NCBI RefSeq assembly: GCF_003952385.1
Contig: NZ_CP034444.1
Span: 6,523,001-6,587,000, forward strand
Length of the DNA: 64,000 nt
Source: Mesorhizobium sp. M1D.F.Ca.ET.043.01.1.1
Lineage (GTDB): Bacteria > Pseudomonadota > Alphaproteobacteria > Rhizobiales > Rhizobiaceae
Direction: 5' to 3'
Shown: piece by piece, positions 20,572-29,909 of the stretch
Layout: each line of letters begins with the position of its first letter
How positions within the stretch are numbered: position 1 is the first letter of the stretch
Program-made: the position numbers and the translations under genes
Notes under the pieces: generated by a model
Database searches by the model: none
What the model was told of the DNA's origin: nothing
Seen by the model: only the letters and a program-made list of their open reading frames with translations

Positions 20572-21327
20572 ATGCTTGAAATCAGAAACCTCCATGCCCG
20601 CATCGTCGATGACGGCACCGAGATCATCCGCGGGCTGAACCTGACGGTGCAAGCCGGCGAGGTCGCCGCCATCATGGGCCCGAACGGCTCGGGTAAGTCG
20701 ACGCTCTCTTACATCCTCGCCGGCCGCGAGGACTATGAGGTCACCGAGGGCGACATCCTCTATAACGGCCAGTCGATCCTTGAAATGGATCCGGCCGAGC
20801 GCGCAAGCGCCGGCATCTTCCTCGCCTTCCAGTATCCGATGGAGATACCGGGTGTCGCGACCATGGAGTTCCTGAAGGTGGCGATGAACGAGCAGCGCAA
20901 GGCGCGCGGCGAGGAACCGCTGAAGGTTCCGGAGTTCCTGAAGCGCGTGAAGGAGGCGGCGGCCTCGCTCAACATGGACATGAACATGCTGAAGCGGCCG
21001 CTCAATGTCGGCTTCTCCGGCGGCGAGAAGAAGCGCGCCGAGATCCTGCAGATGAAGCTGCTCGAGCCGAAGCTCTGCGTGCTCGACGAAACCGATTCCG
21101 GTCTCGATATCGACGCGCTAAAGATCGTCGCCGATGGCGTCAACGCGCTGCGCTCGCCGGAGCGCGCGATCGTCGTCATCACCCACTACCAGCGCCTGCT
21201 CGAACACATCGTGCCGGACAGCGTGCACGTGCTCTACAAGGGCCAGGTCATCAAGTCGGGCGACAAGTCGCTGGCGCTCGACCTCGAAACCAACGGCTAT
21301 GCCGGCGTTATCGGGCAAGCCGCGTGA
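20572..21327 (+). CDS. sufC: Fe-S assembly ATPase SufC
   Basis: A 251-residue ABC-type ATPase of the cytoplasmic SufBCD complex, powering the conformational change needed for cluster assembly. Walker A is GPNGSGKST (residues about 37-45), the signature is GFSGGEKKRAEILQM and Walker B CVLDETDSGLDID, the DETDSGLD form being typical of SufC. The His switch is in VVITHYQRLL. It starts at ATG 20572, preceded by a weak GGACGAAC. The neighbours sufB and sufD encode its partners. Confidence 0.97.
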   Translation: MLEIRNLHARIVDDGTEIIRGLNLTVQAGEVAAIMGPNGSGKSTLSYILAGREDYEVTEGDILYNGQSILEMDPAERASAGIFLAFQYPMEIPGVATMEFLKVAMNEQRKARGEEPLKVPEFLKRVKEAAASLNMDMNMLKRPLNVGFSGGEKKRAEILQMKLLEPKLCVLDETDSGLDIDALKIVADGVNALRSPERAIVVITHYQRLLEHIVPDSVHVLYKGQVIKSGDKSLALDLETNGYAGVIGQAA

Positions 21328-21352
21328 GATGGGGCCGAGTGAGGCGAGAGCA

Positions 21353-22624
21353 ATGAACATGCACGCACAGCCCCAGCGGACCTTGGCCGAAACGGCGCTG
21401 ATCGATGCCTTCGGCGAGCGGCTGTCGCTGCTGCCCGGCGACGGCGCGGTGATGGTCAAGCGCGACGGCGCGATCGAGGCGATCAAGCACGGCCTGCCGA
21501 CGCGGCGCATCGAATCCTGGCACTATACGGATCTGCGCCGGCTGCTGACCTCGGTGCCGGCCTTCGAGGCAGACGGCATCGCAAAGGCGCTCGATCCGGT
21601 TCTCGACGGTTCCGCCGTGCTGCCAGTGCTGAACGGCGTCTCGAACGCCAAGCTGCCCGAGATCGAGGGCGTCACGGTGCAGCGCCTGTCGGAAAAACTC
21701 ACCGACGGCAGCGTAGCGCCGGGGCTGGATTCCTATGGCGCCGATGACGCGATTGGCGCGCTGAACACCGCCTTCGTCGCCGACGGCTATTTCGTCGACA
21801 TCGCCGACGGCGCTGAACTGGAAAAGCCGATCGAATTGCAGAACCTGCAGTCCGGCGGCCAGACGCATGTGCGGCTGCTGACGCGCGTCGGCGCTGGCGT
21901 CAAGGCGGTCATCGTCGAGCGCCAGGCGGGCGAAGGCAGCGATGCTCTGGTCAGCTCGGTGAGCCAGCTCATGGTCGGCGATGGCTCCGAAGTGACCTGG
22001 CTGATCGTGCAGGAGCAGTCGGCCACGGCCACCCATCTCGCCCAGTTCAAGGCGCATATCGGCAAGGATGCGAAGCTGACGCTGTTCGTCATGAACGCCG
22101 GCGGCAGGCTGGTGCGCCAGGAAGTGGTGGTCAGGACGACGGGGGAGGGCGCCGACTTCAAGCTGCGCGGCATCAACCTGCTGGCCGGCGACACGCATAC
22201 CGACACCACCATGGTGCTCGACCATGCCGTGCCGCACACGACCTCGACCGAAGTGATGCGCAACGTGGTGACCGGCAAGGCGCGCGGCGTCTTCCAGGGG
22301 CGCATCAACGTGCATCAATACGCGCAGAAGACCAACGCCAAGATGGCCTGCAACACGCTGCTGTTGTCGGACGACGGCGAGTTCTCGACCAAGCCAGAGC
22401 TGGAGATCTTCGCCGACGACGTCGTCTGCGGTCATGGCGCCACCGTCACCGAGATCGATCACGACCATCTGTTCTACCTGATGGCGCGCGGCATCGACGA
22501 GAAGACCGCCCGGGGCCTGCTGGTGAAGGCTTTCGTGGCCGAAGTGATCGAGGAACTGGACGACGAGAGCATCGTCGAGGCGCTGGAAGCGCGGCTCGAC
22601 GGCTGGTTTTTGACGCACGGGTAG
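21353..22624 (+). CDS. sufD: Fe-S scaffold subunit SufD
   Basis: A 423-residue paralogue of SufB that pairs with it in the SufBC2D scaffold. The N-terminal part contains PTRRIESWHYTDLRRLL, characteristic of SufD, and the C-terminal core ends GHGATVTEIDHDHLFYLMARGIDEKTARGLLVKAF, including the conserved His of GHGA. Two starts are possible: ATG 21353 (MNMHAQPQ), preceded by GAGGCGAGA, and ATG 21329 (MGPSEARA), one base after sufC; I prefer the first on ribosome-site grounds. Length fits SufD. Confidence 0.95.
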   Translation: MNMHAQPQRTLAETALIDAFGERLSLLPGDGAVMVKRDGAIEAIKHGLPTRRIESWHYTDLRRLLTSVPAFEADGIAKALDPVLDGSAVLPVLNGVSNAKLPEIEGVTVQRLSEKLTDGSVAPGLDSYGADDAIGALNTAFVADGYFVDIADGAELEKPIELQNLQSGGQTHVRLLTRVGAGVKAVIVERQAGEGSDALVSSVSQLMVGDGSEVTWLIVQEQSATATHLAQFKAHIGKDAKLTLFVMNAGGRLVRQEVVVRTTGEGADFKLRGINLLAGDTHTDTTMVLDHAVPHTTSTEVMRNVVTGKARGVFQGRINVHQYAQKTNAKMACNTLLLSDDGEFSTKPELEIFADDVVCGHGATVTEIDHDHLFYLMARGIDEKTARGLLVKAFVAEVIEELDDESIVEALEARLDGWFLTHG

Positions 22625-22630
22625 CGCCCG

Positions 22631-22692
22631 AGCTTCTCCCCTTGCGGGAGAAGGTGGATCGGCGCGCAGCGCCGAGACGGATGAGGGGTGTT
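22631..22692. repeat. Intergenic palindromic repeat in suf operon
   Basis: CTTCTCCC-CTTGC-GGGAGAAG forms a perfect 8-bp stem, followed by GGTGGATCGGCGCGCAGCGCCGAGACGGATGAGGGG-like sequence. This is the widespread proteobacterial type of short interspersed repeat. It sits in the 104-bp gap between sufD and sufS and could affect mRNA stability there. Confidence 0.7.
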
Positions 22693-22728
22693 GGAAGGAT
22701 CGCGGCCGCGGCCGGCAAGGACTTCGAA

Positions 22729-23970
22729 ATGGATCAGAAGATCGAAACCGCTCCTTATGACGTCGAGGCGATCCGCCGCGACTTCCCGATCCTGTCGCGC
22801 CAGGTCTATGGCAAGCCGCTGGTCTATCTCGACAACGGCGCTTCGGCGCAAAAGCCGCAGGTGGTGCTCGACACCATCCAGCACGCCTATTCCGAAGAAT
22901 ACGCCAACGTCCATCGCGGCCTGCATTTCCTGTCGAACGCCGCGACGGATGCCTATGAGAAGGCGCGTGAGACGGTGCGCCGCTTCCTCAATGCGCCGAG
23001 CACCGACAACATCGTTTTCACCTCCAACACCACTTCGGCGATCAACACGGTCGCCTATGGCTGGGGCATGCCGAGGATCGGCGAGGGCGACGAGATCGTG
23101 CTCTCGATCATGGAGCACCACTCCAACATCGTGCCCTGGCATTTCATCCGAGAGCGGCAGGGCGCCAAGCTCGTCTGGGTGCCGGTCGACGACCTCGGCG
23201 CCTTCCACATCGAGGAATTCGAGAAGCGCCTGACCAGCCGCACCAGGCTCGTCGCCATCACCCACATGTCCAACGCGCTGGGCACCGTGACGCCGATCAA
23301 GGAGATCGTGCGCATCGCCCATTCGCGCGGCATTCCGGTGCTGGTCGACGGCAGCCAGAGCGCGGTGCATATGCCGATCGATGTGCAGGACCTCGATTGC
23401 GATTTCTTCGTCTTCACCGGCCACAAGGTCTACGGCCCATCCGGCATCGGCGTGCTCTATGGCAAGAAGCAACTGCTGGAAGAGATGCGCCCCTTCATGG
23501 GCGGCGGCGAGATGATCGAGGAGGTGACGGAGGAGATCGTCACCTACAACGAGCCGCCGCACCGTTTCGAGGCCGGCACGCCGCCGATCGTGCAGGCGAT
23601 CGGGCTGGGCGCGGCGTTGGAGTACATGGAAAAGGTCGGCCGCGAGCGCATTGCCGCACATGAGGCGGACCTCAAGGACTATGCGCATGAGCGGCTCAGG
23701 GCCATCAACTCGCTGCGCATCTTCGGCGACGCGCCGGGCAAGGGCGCCATCATCTCGTTCGAATTGCAGGGCATCCATGCCCATGACGTGTCGATGGTGA
23801 TCGACCGCCAGGGCGTTGCCGTGCGCGCCGGCACCCATTGCGCCCAGCCACTGTTGAAACGCTTCGGCGTGACCTCCACATGCAGGGCATCATTCGGCAT
23901 GTATAATACCAGGGCCGAAGTCGACGCTTTGGCCGATGCGCTGGAAAAGGCGCGAAAGTTCTTCGGGTGA
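22729..23970 (+). CDS. sufS: Cysteine desulfurase SufS
   Basis: A 413-residue group II cysteine desulfurase that donates sulphur to the SufBCD scaffold. The PLP Lys is in FVFTGHKVYGPSGIGVLYG, the catalytic Cys in VRAGTHCAQPLL, and EHHSNIVPWH is the conserved cofactor-binding motif. Length and the RAGHHCAQP-like motif place it in the SufS/CsdA group, unlike the first desulfurase of the operon. The start is ATG at 22729 (MDQKIETAPYD). It is followed by the DUF59 gene after 4 bp. Confidence 0.96.
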   Translation: MDQKIETAPYDVEAIRRDFPILSRQVYGKPLVYLDNGASAQKPQVVLDTIQHAYSEEYANVHRGLHFLSNAATDAYEKARETVRRFLNAPSTDNIVFTSNTTSAINTVAYGWGMPRIGEGDEIVLSIMEHHSNIVPWHFIRERQGAKLVWVPVDDLGAFHIEEFEKRLTSRTRLVAITHMSNALGTVTPIKEIVRIAHSRGIPVLVDGSQSAVHMPIDVQDLDCDFFVFTGHKVYGPSGIGVLYGKKQLLEEMRPFMGGGEMIEEVTEEIVTYNEPPHRFEAGTPPIVQAIGLGAALEYMEKVGRERIAAHEADLKDYAHERLRAINSLRIFGDAPGKGAIISFELQGIHAHDVSMVIDRQGVAVRAGTHCAQPLLKRFGVTSTCRASFGMYNTRAEVDALADALEKARKFFG

Positions 23971-23974
23971 GACC

Positions 23975-24361
23975 ATGGACGATGTGAGCACCACCGCTGA
24001 GACTGCCCAGGCCGCGAACGGTATCGTCTCGGCCTCGGCGATCCCCGCCGAGGAGCTGGCGCGGCTGACCGACGACATCGTCTCGGCGCTGAAGACGGTC
24101 TACGACCCGGAAATCCCGGCCGACATCTACGAGCTTGGCCTGGTCTACAGGATCGACATCGAGGACGACCGCACCGTCAAGATCGACATGACGCTGACCG
24201 CGCCGGGCTGCCCGGTGGCCGGCGAGATGCCCGGCTGGGTCGAGAACGCGGTCGGCGCCGTCGAGGGCGTTTCCGGCGTCGAGGTCAACATGGTGTTCGA
24301 CCCGCCGTGGACCCCGGACCGCATGTCGGAAGAGGCGCAGGTCGCGGTCGGGTGGTATTGA
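23975..24361 (+). CDS. sufT: DUF59/MIP18 Fe-S maturation protein (SufT-like, called SufX in rhizobia)
   Basis: A 128-residue protein with an N-terminal variable part and a C-terminal MIP18/DUF59 domain: VYDPEIPADIYELGLVYRI is the DPE(I/V) signature, and LTAPGCPVAGEMPGWV holds the conserved Cys. Such proteins help transfer or mature Fe-S clusters under iron limitation. It starts 4 bp after sufS with coupled spacing. The same gene position is seen in the rhizobial suf operon. Confidence 0.92.
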   Translation: MDDVSTTAETAQAANGIVSASAIPAEELARLTDDIVSALKTVYDPEIPADIYELGLVYRIDIEDDRTVKIDMTLTAPGCPVAGEMPGWVENAVGAVEGVSGVEVNMVFDPPWTPDRMSEEAQVAVGWY

Positions 24362-24397
24362 CCAACGGCCCGACAAGATTGGCTGACTTGCAGCAAA

Positions 24398-24411
24398 GGT
24401 GAAACTTCACC
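24398..24411. promoter_or_regulatory. Perfect short palindrome before sufA
   Basis: GGTGAA-AC-TTCACC, 6-bp arms with a 2-base spacer, in the 107-bp gap between the DUF59 gene and sufA. A second stem GCGGG-N7-CCCGC follows at 24434-24450. It could be an operator for an internal promoter or an RNA feature; the sequence does not decide. Confidence 0.3.
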
Positions 24412-24468
24412 ATTTTAAGGGCAGACTCATTCCGCGGGCCTTGAACCCGCGCGAACGTGGAGAATGAA

Positions 24469-24855
24469 ATGGGACGCTTCGCCGTCATCACGATGACCGA
24501 CAGGGCCGCCGACCGCGTGCGCGAGATCGTCGCCACGCGCGACAAAGCGCACGGCATCCGCCTCGGCATCCGGAAGGGCGGCTGCGCCGGCATGGAATAT
24601 ACGATCGACCTGGTCACCGAGCCGAACTCGAAGGACGATCATGTCGAGCGCGACGGCGCGCATGTCTATGTCGCGCCCGAAGCGGCGCTGTTCCTGCTCG
24701 GCACCGAGATGGATTTCGAGCAGACGACGCTGCGCACCGGCTTCACCTTCAGAAATCCGAACCAGAGCTCGGCTTGCGGCTGCGGCGAATCCGTCGAGCT
24801 GAAGCCCGCCGATCTCAAGGCGCTTGCCGAGGCACGCTCCTCAAGCGCCGCCTAG
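24469..24855 (+). CDS. sufA: A-type Fe-S carrier SufA
   Basis: A 128-residue A-type carrier that receives Fe-S clusters from the scaffold and passes them to client proteins. The three conserved cysteines are in KGGCAGMEY and the C-terminal SACGCGESV. The start is ATG at 24469 (MGRFAVITM) with GTGGAG eight bases upstream; that GTG is itself in frame but overlaps the site. It is the last suf gene; the next gene begins immediately after its stop. Confidence 0.94.
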   Translation: MGRFAVITMTDRAADRVREIVATRDKAHGIRLGIRKGGCAGMEYTIDLVTEPNSKDDHVERDGAHVYVAPEAALFLLGTEMDFEQTTLRTGFTFRNPNQSSACGCGESVELKPADLKALAEARSSSAA

Positions 24856-25380
24856 GTGAACGCTGAGGCATATCGCTGGCGATGTGCCTGCTGTGATCAG
24901 GAGCATACCGGGCTTCCCACTGACATGGCCTTCAGCACGCCGGTGAATCCCGACGCGCTTGACGATGTGGCTCGGTCGACCTTCCGCAAGAACGACGATT
25001 TTTGCATGGTGAGCTACGCTACAGGGCAAACAGACCGGTTCATTCGGTGCCTGCTGGCTTTGCCCGTGCCTCAGTTGTCCGACGAGTTCTGCTTCGGCGT
25101 TTGGATGTCGGTCTCGGAAAGAAGCTGGAATGTCTATCGGGACGGATATGACAGCGGCCAATATGAGGATGAACTCTGCTTCGGTTATTTGATGCACGAC
25201 ATTCCCGAGTATCCAAGCTCGATGCACCTGCATGCCAATGTCGTGTTTCAGCCTGGCAATCAGCGCCCGAGGGTGTTTCTGCATGATGCAGACCATCCGT
25301 TGGTCGCAGCGCAGCGCGAAGGGGTGGATGTGACGCAGATCGAGCGCTGGGTTGCGCTTACGCATCGCCCTGAAGCCTAG
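24856..25380 (+). CDS. DUF2199 domain protein
   Basis: A 174-residue soluble protein starting at GTG 24856, directly after the sufA stop. It begins with a two-Cys motif (WRCACCDQEHTGLP), typical of DUF2199, followed by FGVWMSVSERSWNVY and a C-terminal VDVTQIERWVALTHRPE ending. The function of the family is unknown. The tight spacing implies cotranscription with suf, though it may have been placed there by chance. The CxxC could bind metal, which is not shown. Confidence 0.8.
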   Translation: MNAEAYRWRCACCDQEHTGLPTDMAFSTPVNPDALDDVARSTFRKNDDFCMVSYATGQTDRFIRCLLALPVPQLSDEFCFGVWMSVSERSWNVYRDGYDSGQYEDELCFGYLMHDIPEYPSSMHLHANVVFQPGNQRPRVFLHDADHPLVAAQREGVDVTQIERWVALTHRPEA

Positions 25381-25381
25381 A

Positions 25382-25879
25382 TTAATCCACCCACATGCCG
25401 GTCCGCTTGTGCCAGTCGGCGATCGATTCCTCCGGATAGACCTCGAACACCTTGTCTTGTCTGCCGATTACCGGTTCGACCCAGTTCGCCTTGTATTTCA
25501 GCATCAGGTGGACCTTTTCCGGCGGTTTCGGCAGGTCGCTGTCGATCGCTGACGCGAAGGGGTGGACGAGGTCCGGCCAGGTCGGATCGTAGAGCCAGAG
25601 CGCGGCGCCGCACTTCCTGCAGAAATTGCGCTCCCCGGTCGAGACCTCGCAATGCGGATGCTCGTCATCCTCGATCTCGGCGCGAAAGACGCCGAGGCTG
25701 CGCTTGCCTCTGATGTTCATAGTCTCGTAGTCGGCGCCGAGATTGATGGCAAAACCGCCGCCGCCCTGCTGCTTGCGGCAGATCGAGCAGTAGCAGAGCA
25801 TGAACGGCACCGGCGTGTGGCTTTCGACTTCGAAGGCGACGGCGCCGCAGCGACAGGAGCCTTTGAGCAGGACAGGCAT
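25382..25879 (-). CDS. GFA-family (glutathione-dependent formaldehyde-activating-like) zinc protein
   Basis: A 165-residue protein of the GFA/CENP-V fold. Zinc-binding cysteines are in GSCRCGAVAF, CYCSICRKQQGGGG and NFCRKCGAALW. Only the founding member, Gfa, has a reported formaldehyde-glutathione role and most homologues have unknown substrates. The start at 25877-25879 (MPVLLKG) has GGAG upstream; the longer frame is rejected. It is convergent with the DUF2199 gene. Confidence 0.9.
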   Translation of the reverse strand: MPVLLKGSCRCGAVAFEVESHTPVPFMLCYCSICRKQQGGGGFAINLGADYETMNIRGKRSLGVFRAEIEDDEHPHCEVSTGERNFCRKCGAALWLYDPTWPDLVHPFASAIDSDLPKPPEKVHLMLKYKANWVEPVIGRQDKVFEVYPEESIADWHKRTGMWVD

Positions 25880-25968
25880 GGCGGGAGCTCCGTTTTCGTG
25901 TCTCAACCTGTCAGCATGCCTTTGGTTGCGGCGATGACAAGGCCCATGCCGGATGAGATGATCGCGGC

Positions 25969-26292
25969 ATGGACAATGCGCGCCTTGAAGAACTGTTCGA
26001 AAGCCTGGGGCCGATCAGCATCCGAAAGATGTTCGGCGGCAAGGGCATCTATTGCGACGGCGTCATCGTCGCGGTCGTCGTGCGCGGCGAGCTGATGCTG
26101 AAGGCCGACCAGGAGAGCATTCCGGAGTTCGAGGCCGCCGGCTGCAGCCGGTGGACCTATACCGGCTCGCGCCATGGCAAGGAGGTGGCGATGCCCTATT
26201 GGAGCGTTCCCGATGACGCCTTCGACGATCCTGACGAAATGGCGATCTGGGTGCGGAGGGCGTACGAGGCCGGGCGAAGGGCGGGCAGATAA
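25969..26292 (+). CDS. TfoX/Sxy N-terminal domain protein
   Basis: A 107-residue small protein with the TfoX N-terminal pattern LEELFESLGPISIRKMFGGKGIYCDG and a conserved end VRRAYEAGRR. Only the N-terminal domain is present; E. coli Sxy and Haemophilus TfoX (competence regulators) have two. The role in rhizobia is unknown and no DNA uptake genes are nearby. It is convergent with psuG. Confidence 0.87.
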   Translation: MDNARLEELFESLGPISIRKMFGGKGIYCDGVIVAVVVRGELMLKADQESIPEFEAAGCSRWTYTGSRHGKEVAMPYWSVPDDAFDDPDEMAIWVRRAYEAGRRAGR

Positions 26293-26295
26293 GGT

Positions 26296-27213
26296 CTACA
26301 GCGCCTTCGCGATCTCCGCTGCCAGCCGCGCATTGTTCTCGACCAGCGCTATGTTGGTCTTGAGGCTGCGGCCGCCGGTGAGTTCCAGGATCTTCGACAG
26401 CAGGAACGGCGTCACCGCCTTGCCGGTGACGTTCTGCGCCTCGGCGGCCTTCTGCGCGGCCTGGATATAGCCGTCCATCTCGGCGGCGGGGATCTCGTCA
26501 TTCCGCGGCACCGGATTGGCGACCAGAATGCCGCCGCCAAGGCCGAGCGCTTGCCGCGTATGGTAGAAATGCGCGAAGTCCTGCGGGGCGTGCAGCGTCA
26601 GCGGCGCGCGGAAGGGCGATTGCCTGGACCAGAAGGCCGGCATGGTCTCGCAGCCATGGCCGACAACCGGCACGCCGCGCGTTTCCAGCACTTCCAGCGT
26701 CTTTTCGATGTCGAGGATGGCCTTGGCGCCGGCCGAGACGACGATGACCGGGGTGCGCGCCAGCTCGTCGAGGTCGGCCGAAATGTCGAAGCTCTTTTCC
26801 GCGCCCCTGTGGACGCCGCCGATGCCGCCGGTGGCGAACACCTTTATGCCGACCATGTGGGCGGCGATCATGGTTGCGGCAACGGTGGTGCCGCCGGTGC
26901 GCCTTTGAGCGACGGCAAAGCCGATATCGGCGCGCGACAGCTTCATGGCATCGCCGGTCATGGCGAGCGATTCGCGCTCGCCATCGGACAGGCCGATCTT
27001 GATGCGGCCGTCGACCACGGCGATCGTCGCCGGCACCGCGCCGCCGTCGAGGATGATCTGCTCGACCTTGGCCGCCATCGCGCCATTGTCGGGGTAGGGC
27101 ATGCCATGGGTGATGATGGTGCTTTCCAGCGCCACCACCGGCCGCCCGGCAGCAAGCGCCTCCGCCACCGGCAGGTGGATGTCGATGAAGGGACGGGCGG
27201 TTTCCGGCGTCAT
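26296..27213 (-). CDS. psuG: Pseudouridine-5'-phosphate glycosidase
   Basis: A 305-residue enzyme that splits pseudouridine 5'-phosphate to uracil and ribose 5-phosphate. The family hallmarks are VALESTIITHGMPYPDN, the core KVFATGGIGGVHRGAE and VVVSAGAKAILDI-like DL(x)E region, and LGLGGGILVANPVP. The start is ATG at 27211-27213 with GGAGA upstream. It is preceded by a PfkB kinase on the same strand, giving the known psuK-psuG pair for pseudouridine salvage. Confidence 0.95.
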   Translation of the reverse strand: MTPETARPFIDIHLPVAEALAAGRPVVALESTIITHGMPYPDNGAMAAKVEQIILDGGAVPATIAVVDGRIKIGLSDGERESLAMTGDAMKLSRADIGFAVAQRRTGGTTVAATMIAAHMVGIKVFATGGIGGVHRGAEKSFDISADLDELARTPVIVVSAGAKAILDIEKTLEVLETRGVPVVGHGCETMPAFWSRQSPFRAPLTLHAPQDFAHFYHTRQALGLGGGILVANPVPRNDEIPAAEMDGYIQAAQKAAEAQNVTGKAVTPFLLSKILELTGGRSLKTNIALVENNARLAAEIAKAL

Positions 27214-27262
27214 GGCTATTCTCCAATCCGGAGAAACACTCCGGCAAGATGGTTTGGTGGTC

Positions 27263-28201
27263 CTATGCCACCTCCCGTGCCTCCGGCACAAGGGCAAGCG
27301 CCTGCGCGAAACTGGCGGCCGTGAAGGACGGGACCGCCTCCGCGCTCTCGATGGCGAGCATCGCCGCGGCAACACCTTCTCGCAGCGCTGCCCGCAAGGG
27401 CAGGCCGCGCAGCAGCGCGGCAACCGCGGCCCCGGTCAACGCGTCGCCGGCGCCTGTCACGTCGGCGACCCGTCGCGGCGCCGGCGGGTCGATGGCAAAG
27501 ACGCCGGATTGGTCGAAGCCCAGCACCGGCGCGCTGCCCGCCGTGACCACGCCCGCCGCCAGCCCCACGCGCTTCAGCGCGTCGACAAGATTCCGGCCGG
27601 ACATGTCGGCGCCGGCGAGCGCCGCCGCCTCGCGGCGGTTCATGAACAGCAGCGAGAGATTGCCGAGCAGTGGCGCCAGCCGCACGACCTTGGCCGGCGA
27701 GATGGCGATGGCGAAGACCGGCACGCCGCCGGCTTGCGCGACGAGACGCTCGAGCGCCGCGGTCGGCAGGTTCGCGTCGCAGAGGATCGCGTCAACCCCG
27801 GCGATCGCCTCGCGCACCTTGGCGCGGCGGATCTGCTTGGGGAAGGCGAGGTCGTAAAGGCCCATATCGGCAAAGCCGACGATCAGCTCGCCCTCGCCGT
27901 CGATCAGCGCCGTGTAGCTCGGCGTCGTGCGGTCGAGGAACACCACCGAAAGATCGTCGATGCCGGCGCCGGCGATCGCCGCTGCGACCGTCTCAGCCGC
28001 CGCATCGCCGCCGCGCACCGAAAGCAGCGAGGCCGACACGCCGCGCTTCACGACGCTGCGCAGCGCGTTGAAGACGCCGCCGCCGACATCCTCGCGCATG
28101 ATGCCGGGGTTGGAAGCGGCGGGCACATAGACGCCCGACACCTGGCCGCGCCTGTCGATATGGGCGCCGCCCAGCGCCAGGATTCTTGGGGAAGTCGGCA
28201 T
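27263..28201 (-). CDS. psuK: PfkB-family sugar kinase, probable pseudouridine kinase
   Basis: A 312-residue ribokinase-family kinase. The N-terminal PfkB motif GGAHIDRRG and GGGVFNALRSVVKRG are present, and the C-terminal signature ADVTGAGDALTGAAVA contains the catalytic Asp. Next to psuG this is expected to phosphorylate pseudouridine; the family alone would also allow ribose or adenosine-like substrates. The start is taken as ATG at 28199-28201 (MPTSPRILALGG); another ATG 22 codons earlier cannot be excluded. It is divergent from recA. Confidence 0.88.
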   Translation of the reverse strand: MPTSPRILALGGAHIDRRGQVSGVYVPAASNPGIMREDVGGGVFNALRSVVKRGVSASLLSVRGGDAAAETVAAAIAGAGIDDLSVVFLDRTTPSYTALIDGEGELIVGFADMGLYDLAFPKQIRRAKVREAIAGVDAILCDANLPTAALERLVAQAGGVPVFAIAISPAKVVRLAPLLGNLSLLFMNRREAAALAGADMSGRNLVDALKRVGLAAGVVTAGSAPVLGFDQSGVFAIDPPAPRRVADVTGAGDALTGAAVAALLRGLPLRAALREGVAAAMLAIESAEAVPSFTAASFAQALALVPEAREVA

Positions 28202-28335
28202 GCCGGAGAAGTGACCTTCGTTGATTGTTCGCGTGCGCACACTAGGTTTCCGCGCATCGCCCCGCAATCGGCGTCGCGATTCGGGCCGGCCGGATAGCGA
28301 AGTCTCTTTTGGGCCAATAGCGTCGTCGCGCGCTA

Positions 28336-28359
28336 GTTCTAGTGAGACAAAACTAGAAC
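28336..28359. promoter_or_regulatory. Perfect inverted repeat in psuK-recA intergenic region
   Basis: GTTCTAGT-GAGACAAA-ACTAGAAC, 8-bp perfect arms with an 8-base spacer. It contains GTTC and GAAC elements but not the N7-spaced LexA consensus. It may be an operator of the divergent psuK promoter or of a recA promoter. Confidence 0.5.
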
Positions 28360-28410
28360 AAATCGAGATATTGATTGTTTTTCAGTTGGTTGTTGCCTCT
28401 TGCCAAATGA

Positions 28411-28425
28411 GAACAAAAAAGGTAC
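28411..28425. promoter_or_regulatory. LexA (SOS) box of recA
   Basis: GAAC-AAAAAAG-GTAC fits the alphaproteobacterial LexA site GAAC-N7-GAAC with one mismatch, about 59 bp before the recA start. LexA repression of recA is known in this class. It is the better of the two candidates in this gap. Confidence 0.65.
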
Positions 28426-28483
28426 AAAACGGCAGGGATCGCGGATTGTCCGGCCTTCATTGACGACCAAGGGGTGATGTATC

Positions 28484-29581
<1,098 letters not shown>

Positions 29582-29585
29582 GGCC

Positions 29586-29632
29586 AGGCAATTCCGGGAA
29601 AACTGCGCAGCGGTTTTCCGTCCGGAATTGCC
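29586..29632. repeat. Dispersed palindromic intergenic repeat, inverted copy 3
   Basis: GGCAATTCCGG-GAAAAC ... GTTTTCC-GTCCGGAATTGCC; the reverse complement matches the cores of the copies at 161-227 and 53463-53528. It lies directly behind recA and could form a long stem in the transcript. Confidence 0.7.
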
Positions 29633-29720
29633 TAGAGCGGCTGGATCGGCCGGAGTTTGGCCATAATCCTGTTATATTTGCATATGCTTATGTAATCGAG
29701 TTCTTGGTAATGCGTCCCGA

Positions 29721-29750
29721 ACCGCCGGCCTTCGTGCCGGCGGTTTGCGT
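29721..29750 (+). terminator. Stem-loop terminator-like structure after recA
   Basis: ACCGCCGGC / GCCGGCGGT, 9-bp perfect arms around CTTCGT, followed by TTGCGTTT. The T-tract is short, so efficiency is uncertain. The 329-bp gap before alaS (29582-29909) otherwise holds only the palindromic repeat and the alaS leader; I see no gene there. Confidence 0.5.
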
Positions 29751-29909
29751 TTGGGGCGGGGACACACCCTGTCCAGCCGGTGGATTGGTCCAATTCCGTG
29801 TTTCTGGACAGGGTCAAGAGCTACGGCTAAAAGGCCAATCTACCTTCTGAAACACGAAGCCCATTTTGCCGCCGGCCCAGCCGGCGGTTCCTACGAAAAG
29901 GCAGTATCC

